This document shows, piece after piece, positions 48,001-60,000 of a DNA stretch of 64,000 nt; the first letter of the stretch is position 1, and each line of letters starts with the position of its first letter. The translations under genes and the position numbers were made by a program. The notes beneath the pieces are model-generated. The model made no database searches. It saw only the letters and a program-made list of their open reading frames with translations, and was not told the DNA's origin. This DNA is from Bathymodiolus brooksi (lineage: Eukaryota > Mollusca > Bivalvia > Mytilida > Modiolidae), in assembly GCA_963680875.1 (NCBI GenBank), contig OY804586.1, positions 51,432,203 to 51,496,202 of the forward strand. Reading direction: 5' to 3'.

Positions 48001-51000
48001 TTACCATATATATGTTTTGTTTAAGCAAAAAAATAATATTACCCATGATCAAATCGACAACAATCTATGAGGAGTTTATCAAGTAAGATTAAGTACAGAA
48101 TCTAAATACTGATAACATCAAGGTTACTTACAACATAGAGTGGGCGTTAGATCTTGATTACACATTTCCTTAACATATCTTTCTATTTAACGATATCGAT
48201 GCTATATAATTTATTTCGCAATTATGTCGAAAAATATAGTGGTGAGTGCTTATTACGAAATACACTTAAATATCAATGTCAATCCTTGTAATGTGTGTGG
48301 TTAGTGTTGTGGCTTGGGTGATGCCCTCGCTTTAATGTGTGACGTAAAATTTTTTTGACATTTGCTTCACTGGGTTTGGTACTGCTTTGATAACTATTTT
48401 ACCTATTTTGTTCCAGTATTGTTATAAATACTGTAATAGTGACAACCGGAACCTTTGAGCCGTAATGAAAGCGGGAGGTTTGGCGCTTTAAAATCTGATT
48501 CAACCCACCATTTCTTTAGAAATGCCTGTACCTAGTCAGGGTCATTACGGTTTTCACAGTTTTCCGGTTGTTGACTGATTTTGTCTGTTTATATACTTAT
48601 GAGTTTTGACTTTCCCTTTGTAAGATTGTTCGGAGTTCGGTAATTTTTTTTATTACCATTATTTAATCGATCAGGGCATACCCATGAAAGAAGTATGTAG
48701 GTGTATCTTCATTCTGTTGACCATTTTAATTGCTGCCTTGTGTAATAATTCCCTTCTTGGTTATCTTGTAAATTGTGTTTAAAAACTTTTTTTTTCATAA
48801 CCGACAATATAGTGGAGAATTAAATTTAAAATCACTTTATAACTCGCCAGTAACAAGGCTTAACAGATATATTTATTGCTGAAATATTCAGTTACTAAAT
48901 AACGTAATTATTATCAAAACTGAGGTTCTTCTCCCTCAGGTATAGGTGACAATAGCCGATTTTGGTGATCATGTTGATCATCTCAGGGGCGGATCCAGGA
49001 TTTCAAGTTAGGGGGCCGCACTTAAAAATATTGCGCAGAGCAGAGGGAGGCGCGAAAGGTTTTGGGGTATTTCGTGTGATAAAATCACGATTTTACGCCA
49101 AAAAATCATATTATTTCCAATTGCGGAGGGAGGCGCGAAAATTTTTTGGGTATTTCGTGTGAAAAATCATGATTTTACGCCAAAAAATCATATAATTTCC
49201 AATTTTAGGGGGGACGCGCGCCGGGTGCGCCCCCCCCCCCCCCCCCCTGGATCCGCCCCTGCATCTTAGGTTACTTACTCCCATTAACTTTTATATTATT
49301 TGTTTATTTAACTTACAATGTTAACTTTGAATTTCAAATGTTATTACAAAACAGTATGTTATGAAGACCAACTTGTATTTTACATTGTAACTTTTGTGTA
49401 CTGAAACATTGTGCATAGGATCATGTATGTATAAATCTGTTCTTGGAAAAATAAACAAATTACAATTTTTTTTTTGCTTTGATTGTATCTGATGAACGCG
49501 TGGTGTACACTAAATTAGATATATGTTTATCTACGTTTTTATTAATAAATTATATGAAATGTTTGAAGATACCAAAGGGGTAATTAAAACTGTAAGTTGA
49601 AATAAATACAAAATTCACACTATATAATGGTCAAAGGAAAAGATCATAAAGAAATACACTGCTATGATAAATTCTGACCATAAAATACAAAAACACTCCG
49701 TCATTATCTATCATGAAATCTGAAGATACCAAAGGATGAATCAGAAGTCGTAAATCGTAGAAGGATAGACAATACAAATGCTAAAAGATAGAGAACAAAA
49801 GGACAAACAACTATCAACAAAACACAACACAGAAGAACCAGAACTTCTAAAACACAGGGATGAACTCAGGTGACTTGAAATACATAAACACCTTGAATTT
49901 CTAACAGGCGTATTTACTTAATAATATTTTACCTGCTCTGTTCGACTCTCGATTAAAGCTCGTAACTCTTTAATGTGTTGTAAGTGGATATTTCTGTGTT
50001 TAGTATTAAACAACTGTAAAAATGGCGCTAAGGATTCGTACACCCCTGTAAAAATGAAAAACAAGCTTATTATACCTGATGAATTTATATGATTAATTAA
50101 TTAATTAAGTAATTATTGTAGTTACACCTGACGTGTATAGAAAATTACCTATTTTGCCGCTGCAGGGTACAGACGTCCTACATTTGTGTCAGGAAGAATC
50201 ACATGCATAAGGGACGGACCATTTAGCTTCCAGAGGGTGGTTATGGCTTTTTTCTAAAAAAAATATTCTGATTCCCAATGTTGCTGAAAAAAATATTCTG
50301 ATTTTGATGGAGGGAAAAAAAATCTGATTGAGAGTTTTTGTCATATAACCTAATGTTAAATTCTGGAAAAAAATAAATATTCTAACTCTCGTGTTGTCCG
50401 AACAACATTTTCTGAACGAAACAAAAAACCATACCCCCCCCCCCCCTGCAAGTTAAATGGTAGGTCCCTAACTCGCCCTTATATTGTGACGTAGACGATC
50501 GCTTCGGTTTTGGAGAATGCTGTTCACCTTGCACACAAAAGAGATAACACCAAGATAGCAACAATCATGAGTAGTTAATGGCGCCCGGTGAAGGGCATAT
50601 TTTGCCCGACCAAATCCATTATGCAATCTTTATCCTGTCGCAAATTAGGCTTTCTTCATTGTGAACGTTCCAGTGCGGTTTACTTTGCACGATACAATGC
50701 AACCTGTCTAAGCCGATCTTTCTTGGGACCACACTTTGTGTTCGATATAGACAGATGTTCGATTCATACAGTTAAAATTAACAAAGACTCCCCTCATTGG
50801 GACTTTTATTTAAAATTCGGTATATACAGGATTCCGGTTTATTCAGGGTTCGATTTAGACAGGTTTAACTGTATATTGTTTTTAAACTTGTTCTAGTCAA
50901 AACTATAGCTGCAATGCTACTCACTGTACGTTAAGCAACAGTCAATCGATTTACTACAAAGTCGTCAGTGTTTCGACACTACCATGGTTATTATATACAT

Positions 51001-54000
51001 ATATAATTCCTTCTTTGGCATCAGGGATTGTGGTAACCCTCTTACAACGTATTTGTTTTCTTGCTCTAAGAACTATTGCATTGTTTGACTTTCCAATCAC
51101 CTACCTTTTTGCGTATCTGAAACAGGGTCGTCGTGGTCGTGATCGTATGGTAGTTGGATTTACAACTACCTATGGAATCAACGTCAATCACCACTAACGA
51201 TGTGAATTCAAACCCCGCACGTGGCGAGGTGTACTCGATACAACATTATGTGATAAAGTTTATCAGTTACTTGCTGCAGCTCGGTGGTTTTCTCCGGGTA
51301 TCCCGGTTACCTCCACCAATACAACAATATAAATAGATATTCTCTACATGTCTAGAAATATGTATTTACTACATGTCTATAAATATATATTTACTACATG
51401 TCTATAAATAGATATTTACTACATGTCTATAAATAGGTATTTACTACATGTCTATAAATATATATTTACTACATGTCTATAAATAGTTATTTACTACATG
51501 TTTATAAATCGATATTTTCTACATGTCTATAAATAGATATTTACTTGCCAGTCCAGCAATAGGATTGTCTGCTGCCGACGACTCATTAAAAACTTTCATA
51601 AACTGGTACAAAATGGCGTCCTCATCATGCATACAGTCAACTTCATAGTCGAACACACCGTAAGAAAAGGCATCGAGTGTAAATCTGTCTATTATACTGC
51701 AACACATCAATTAGAAATTGAAGAAAAGCATACAATACATTTATATTTTATTTGATTGATTTTCTTAGGCATTGTGTTAAGTGTATTGTGCAGCCAGGTA
51801 TTGCATTTGTATGTTTTCAAATTCATTGTCATTGTTGTTTAACCGATTCGACAATTGCATAGATGTTGTTTTTATGTATATGTTTTGTGATGTCCGATAC
51901 AATTTCCGCATAAAAACGATATTCGGTTCATCTTAACCTCCAGTTGTAGGAGGGATGATATCTATGCTATTTGTGCTTGGTTGCTCATTGTGGTGTCCAA
52001 CACGTCTTAACTATAAGTGTAACATGATGGGTGTGTTATAAGAAACAGGAACTACTTACACTTGGCGAGCACCTCTGATTCTTTTGTGGTCCGTCTTGCT
52101 CACGCTTAGTCTTCTGTGTTGTGTTTTTGTGTTATTTGTCTTCGCCCTGTGTCTTGTGTACCCAATGTTGCCAGTATCTCTGGATTGTCCATTCACGATT
52201 TAATTCTCCTTCGGGTTTCTCTAACGTTTATTTTTATTGCGGCGTTTTGTGTTCATAGCACGGTGGGTTTTTTGTTCTTTTTTGTTTGACACCATTCGGA
52301 TTTGATTTTCTAATTATTATTCGAATTTGCATATAGCCATGTACGTCAAATCAAAAATAATATCATTGTTTTCTTGTCCACTTAGATATGAAATACATCT
52401 TTAACTTCCGGTACTCTAATAATTTTACCTAGACAAAACGGAAGTAGACATGATTTAACAGCCATTTTGTGAATTGTATGCCCATTTTATATCTTTTGTG
52501 ATTTCTTGAAATGCAAAGATTTGACATTCGGGGAACTATTTTTATTAAGAATGTTTGATCAACGGAAAACATTATGACTAGTTTTATATAAAGTGGATAA
52601 TTTTCCGGTGTTTTTTCTCGCTCTGACGTGCGTTCAGCTTGCGGTAATAAATATAGTACAATTAATAAAACAATACATCCCTTTGAATAAAACCTACAAT
52701 TATGAATTATTTCTAGATTTTGCACTCCTACCACAATCGATTTGATATATTGATTTTGCTTAATATAATTACATGTGCTTGCAAATATCATTTTAATCAT
52801 TTTTGTGTTTCAATATCTGCATAAAATCTCATCATGCAATGTGGTTAAATCGTTCCAAACTACCCTTTTATAATAAACATTTAGATCACGGACGTAATAT
52901 GGCTGTAACATGTCTACATTGTATATATGATGATGTTATCATTGATATTTCAATTAAATAAATGTCCCAATACAATGTACACTTGTCACGGGCGTAATAA
53001 TTGCAATGTTCATGTCTCAAACTCATTGCCATATCTTGTCTCAAATAATGACCGAATATAATTTCCCTCTAACATTCAAATATATAGCAGCTTTAATATA
53101 TAAGGTTCCGTCATTTTGTTTTTATCTTTTCATTACGTTTGTCATTGCATTTTACTTTAATTGGACGTTCCAAGATATACTCAATATAACTTCATATGAT
53201 AAAGTTTGTCAGCGACTTGTGACATGATCTTGCTTTTCCCTGGACGCAATACTCCGGTTTTCCTAAATAAAAAAAAAATTACTGCCACGATGTGACTGAA
53301 ATACAGTCGTCCAGCTTCGTTTTCTCTTATATTCTTGTCATTGACCTTGAACAAACATTTTACCATTTCAAGACAACTGGAATACTCTACTGATTCGTTG
53401 TGAAATCGGTCCGTTCGATTTGTACAACATTGGTATTTGATTATATTGTTTACTGTGGTTTTCAGCATGTACCCACAAATATGTTATATCCTAGCAGCAC
53501 TTTACATACCTGTTAATATCTATCCCATTTCTATTTTCAGCTGTCATATTACACAAAATCTGAGACAGGGAATTTGCTGTTTTACATACTTTGTTCAATA
53601 TCTACCAACATAAAAAAGTAGAATGAATATTTAAATCTAAACAGTTTCAATATAGTTTATGCCTAGTTGATAAAAAGAAAAGTGGTAAATCGAAGAAGGA
53701 CATACAATACAATGATCAAATGAATAAATGACAAAAGCACAAACAATGGTCTACAAAAACACTACAGAAAAAACTAAAGATCGAGCATCATGAACCCTAC
53801 GAAAAACCGGTAGTAAACCCAGGTGCTCCGGAAAGGTAAACAGTCCATTCTCAACATGTGGCACCCGTCGTGTTACTCTTGTTACACATCCGTAAACAGA
53901 GTGATTGTTGTTTAAAGTTAAGGAAGTATTATTCCTATCTATCTCATGGCGTACATTTGATGATGATGAATCCTGCTTCGTACTATGCGAATCCTCTAAG

Positions 54001-57000
54001 GGGGATTTGTATAGTGCTAGTTCACTCAAACAACAGTCTACAGAAGCACATGTCGTAGCACTTTAGTGCTAGTTTACTGAAACAACAGTCTACAGAAGCA
54101 CATGTCGCAGTACTTTAGTGCTAGTTCACTGAAACAACAGTCTACAGAAGCACATGTCTAAGCAATTTAGTGGTGTTCGCTTTGTCCAATCTTTAGTTTT
54201 CTGTGTAGTGCTTTGTTCGTCTTTTGTCATTTTTTGTTTGACTTAAATATCTTCAAACTTTTCATGGACACATTATACTGATTCCCACAAACCAGTCTTT
54301 GCTCGTACTTCTTCATGTTGACTCCTGAGTAGAAAATCAGCAAACACCATTTGTAACTTTGTGATTGTGTTATAGTGTAAGCCATTACTTGATTGGTTAT
54401 AATGTAAGCCATTACTTGATTGGTTATAATGTAAGCCATTACTTGATTGGTTATAATGTTAGCCATTACTTGATTGGTTATAATGTAAGCCATTACTTGA
54501 TTGGTTATAATGTATGCCATTACTTGATTGGTTATAATGTAAGCTAATACTTGATTGGTTATAATGTAAGCCATTACTTGATTGGTTATAATGTAAGCCA
54601 TTACTTGATTGGTTATAATGTAAGCCATTACTTGATTGGTTATAATGTAAGCCATTACTTGATTGGTTATAATGTAAGCCATTACTTGATTGGTTATAAT
54701 GTATGCCATTACTTGATTGGTTATAATGTAAGCCATTACTTGATTGGTTATAATGTAAGCCATTACTTGATTGGCTATAATGTAAGCCATTACTTGATTG
54801 GTTATAATGTATGTCATTACTTGATTGGTTATAATGTAAGCCATTACTTGATTGGTTATAATGTATGCCATTACTTGATTGGTTATAATGTAAGCCATTA
54901 CTTGATTGGTTATAATGTTAGCCATTACTTGATTGGTTATAATGTAAGCCATTGCTTGATTGGTTATAATGTAGCCATTACTGTTTAACATTTCATTTCC
55001 ATACTGTATATGTTCTAGATCGCGTCGTCAGCACTAAATTAGATATATATCTGTTTTCATTTATCTTTGTTACATAAACAGTATATTCAGTTTAGGTGAA
55101 GCGCCTAGGTGGAGGTAATGGTTTTAGTGTACTTGTGGCGAGTGTAGAAGATCGTGGATCCGGTCCCAGTCGGGTCAACAATAAGACTAGAAAATTACAT
55201 GTTATTAGCTGTTTCTTTGCAGCATGAAGAAGGAAGAGTAGAATGGATTATTCTAATCGGTGTGATGTTCCGAATGAAGTGATATGTCTACTTGGGTGAG
55301 CTATCATGTGTTTGTGTATTAGAAGGAACTAATTTGCACCTGTTTTTGCGATCTTGCTATTGCTGTTGCATGTTTTCTTTACTTAGAGGTAAGGAGTGGG
55401 CCCATAAAACTAGAATCATCCTGCAACCCTTTATTGAAGTGTCTGTGTCAATCCAGGAAAGTGAGTGGTCATGTATTTGTGTGTTCGGGGTATCGTTTTT
55501 AATCTATTTCTACGATTTATCTATTGAATTAATTGTATTACTCAAAATACTTACTGTATGTGTAGGTATTGCGTTAAACGCCGCCACTACTGCAGTTCGT
55601 TGTGTTTTCCATTCTGGACCATTTACATTTAATAAGCTGCACTCATCCGGGTAATACAAAAATGGATTATATATCTGAAAATAAAACGCTATAATATATT
55701 GAGGAAAAGACATGTACAATGTGTTGCAAATTTTACCTTCAATTCCCGACAGAAAAGCTGCTAAAAATTGTTCAGCTCCCAAATTTCAAACAATAATCAT
55801 TTATTTTATGAGTAAGACTATCATAAATAAAATTGACTAATGGGCAATCAAATTGATATTTTCAAATGTTCAAGTTTAGGCTCCTAAGCTGTATAATCTT
55901 GTTAACGAAGATAATGCATACATCTTCAAGTTTATTGAATAAAACACAATTATATATATTTTTTTTAATTCAATTTTGGAATTTCCACATTCAACGAATT
56001 TATTTTAATATGGTTTTGTTTCCCACGTTATTTTAAAGTTGAAATGTTGGCATTGTATGTCTGCTGGTACAATTGATACATTATATATATATGAATTACG
56101 AAGATCAAAATGGATGCATCACCATAGTTAGGCTGACTGAATGAATATAACGTAACGTCTAAGAATAAGTATTTCAGATACATTCAGGACGCGAACTGGT
56201 TCAATAATATTTTAAAAATTATATATAAATCCGGAAGGAAGAAGAGTTTGAAGATGCCATAGTGGTAATCAGAAACCGTTAATTGAAGAAGAAGAAGAAT
56301 AGACAACACAATGGTCAAAGGTGGAAGGTGACAACCTGGGAAACGATTGTGGCTGCAACACACGGAAAAAGGCAGGGAGACTTGAGTAGGGAGGGAAAAT
56401 ATGTGGTTGCTACTTCCGCGGTTCATAATAAAATATTACGATTTGATTTGATTTGATTTGATTGATTGTAATTAACGCCACTTTCAGCAATATTGCAGCT
56501 ATATCATGGCGACCAATTTTTGTGGTGGAAGAAGCCGGAGTACCCGGAGAGAACCACCGACCATGGGCAAGCAACTGGTAACCTTTATCACTTGCGGCTG
56601 CGAGTCGAATGCACCCTTTTTGTAATTTACAAAGCCAGGGGCGAACCCACGCCGTATTGGTGATAGGCTTGTATGAGTTGTTAGGTAATCCAACTACCTA
56701 ACTCATTGAGCCACACGGGCAGCAAAATATAAAGATGGAAATCTCTTCCTTACAAAGGTCGTAACGGAAATGTTAAACATTCGGCACACATTGCTCTTTA
56801 TATACAGTTGAGGTAATTTAAGTCATTATGCGGTCCAAAACAGAATAGCAATCGTCATTGTAATCTTCAGATATTATTCGTTTCGTTTTGGAAACCATAT
56901 ATTAAATCACAAATTTACTTTTATGAAAAGAAAGCATAAACAGTGATTGCCAACAATTCCTTCCTCAAGACTAATGTGCTTAGAATTACAATTTAGTGTG

Positions 57001-60000
57001 TACGAAGCTTATCTAGAATAACCTTCATCAGGTACGCTCATAGTAAAAAGATTGGGAGGCCAAATAAGCTAAAATACTTTGGGAGTAAGTAAGCCAATGG
57101 CTATGAACAGGATTACCAAATCAGCTAAATAAACGTATCATAGAACCTTACAATTTAGAGACAAAGACAATACTAAGCAAAGAACGAAACAAAGACCAAA
57201 AACACACAACACAGAAAACTTAAAAGATGAGGAAAATGGACCCCACCAGAGACCAGGTTGCCTATTCCTGAGAGAGAATGACGTTAGCTTATTATGATGT
57301 CTATTGCGTAGGATAATGTGAGAATCGTATACATTACTGTAAAAAAAAACACGTTAAAATTGATACATTAGAGTTCTTAAAGGGGCATTTGTGGTAGTGC
57401 CTACCGACAAAATTTGCGGGCGGAGCTTATCATCAAAAATCCCTGTTGATATGAACAGCATTTTATGAAACTGTGTGTCATATGACCAACGTGACCTAAA
57501 GGTCACATACCTCAGAAATTTGAATTTTCGAGGTGATTTTTGTAGTTTTTAAGACTGATGAAGAATATTATTTTTAATAAGACTGAAAGTTTCGTAGGGA
57601 GGAACACTAGTAACCTTGCCTATTAAATATTTTGCTCCCAAAGTAACTGTGAAACTATGTATCATTGGTTTTCCCCCTCGAAATAACCGTGGTCAAAATA
57701 ATGAACAATCTGAATGCTTGCTCCACCCACATCTATTTATACCCACGGTCCCAGTTTAAGACTGTGTGTATTTATAATGATTAATTACAGTCTACAACTT
57801 TAATGTTAAGACAAGGATAGTCAAACTACAATCACAAGATTGTATGATCAATTATTGTCATAAAAATAAGTTTTACGTGTGTTCCTGTTTTATGCATAAT
57901 TTTTATCATGTCGTAGGCATATTGACGGATGGTGCGGTCGACACTGGCTATTGTTATATTCCCTGATTTGTATGCCTTTAATGCTTTAACAGAGATCAAA
58001 CAGTGTATTTTATTTTCAGTCAGGTAATTTGAATGCATGTAGAGATATAATCATCATTAAAGACAAACATGGAATATAAACTACCATAAAAATATAATGT
58101 AAAACGTAGTACCAACTTTTTTAAGGCATATATGTTAGGAGCTGCTTACCCCTCCGGAGCACTTGAGTTCATCCCCGGTTTTTAGTTGGCTTCGTGTTAC
58201 TCGATCTTTAGTTTTATATGTATGTTTTGTTGATCGTTGTTTGTCCTTTTGTACTTTTTCTTTTGGTCATTGTACGTGTTGTCTGTTCTTCTTCGATATA
58301 CATATTCTGATTGCCCCTTTGGTATCTTCAAACTCTTCTTTTAACTTGCATGTTGATTTGTTATATTGCGGATGTATTAGAGAGTGCCAGTCTAATTACA
58401 AACATTAACAGGAAGGATACCATTAACCTGTATAGAGCCGCGAAATGTTATTCCTGTCTCAAGCCAGGATTTGGATTTCCAATGTCATATGTCGTGGTTA
58501 TTTTTGTGTTCTGTGAGTAAGGATGAGAGGGGATTGTTTTGATGATATGGATGGAATTGATGACAATCACTGTGTACACTTTCTTTCCATAATTTTAACT
58601 TTAACGATGGTCAGTATGCTTGCACACATCAAGAGGGGAAGAGCTGGAATTCCATTAACCCGTATAACTCCGCCACATACTCACACCTGTCATAAGCAAG
58701 GATTTGGATTTCCAACGTCACATGTCGTGGCCGTTTTAGTATTTAACGAATTGAGGAGAGAGGTGATTGGTTTTTTTGGTTGATATTATACAATAAAAAA
58801 CACAATTCAAACTTCAGTTTTTAATTGGTGATATTAGTTATGCTTTTAGCAATGAATTTAGAATATTTTATGATGTTCATGGAAAAATGTTTCTGAATGA
58901 ATATTTTAAGCTTAGATCTGAAATATTAAATGTTCTATCATAATCATGTTTTATTCTGACATTGTTCTTTAATGTTTTATGTAGTGTGTTGCTGTCTTAT
59001 GCATTTTAAGATATGAACTTTCTTTTATGTATAATTATCATTTTATTGTATATAATTTGTATTTATTAACTATAGACGCGCCACTGCTTCTACCCTGGTG
59101 GTTGGCGCCCCCGTTGTAAAGGGGTAGCTTCTAAATAATATATATATTTATATATACATATATACGTCTGAAAATTAAACCAAGCAGTGTTAGAATTAGA
59201 TTTTAGAGCTGTCAAATTTTTGTTCTTCCCTCGACGGGATTTGAACCCACACCATTGTTACACTGCAGCACCATTCGCTTAGCCTTACGTCCAGCGCCCT
59301 AGACCACTCGACTACATCCACTCCCTATATATATATATACAAATAGCACGTTGTCAGAACATTTCCAAAATGCAATAGGAGAATCGTAGGAAAGGATAAA
59401 ACCGATAACACTAACACGCACTTAAATTATCACTGGCTTTGTACGGGAACTTCAATAAAAAGAGGTGTGATTAAACTAACTTTATGGGCCCAAACCTTTT
59501 GACCATCACAGTTTTAGCTTTCATTGCATGATAACATTATTGGTATTGTAGGCATGTAATGTCATGTTCAACACACTTTAAATTATATTATTATAATTAG
59601 TTTTTCGTGGCATTCTTGTTCCTCGACCATTAGTATTCAGTCAAATGTATTGTGGATCATTAATTGTATTTTTGTCTTGTTTTCCTTTAGCCATTGCATT
59701 GTCTGTCTTTTGCATTACGAATTCTGATCACTCCTTCGATATATTCACACTTTTCTTAACATGGTAAGTCAAGCAGCTATATTACTTCTCTGTTAACATG
59801 AAATTGATCCTATTTCTGAGATATACCAACTTCAAATTTTGACAGCATTGTGGATTTAGAAAACCTTTAAGATTCTAAAGGCTAATCAAAAAGTCAACAA
59901 CAATGTCAAAATTTTTTTTTTATCAATGTGTGACGTAAAAATGTTTTTGACATTTACTTCACTGAGTTTGGTACTGCCTTGACAACTATTTTACCTATTT

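Noticed and set aside
54227..54991. 254-codon open frame on the minus strand
   Set aside because: It is almost entirely the 27-bp repeat read through; the opposite strand is open too, and there is no non-repeat domain.
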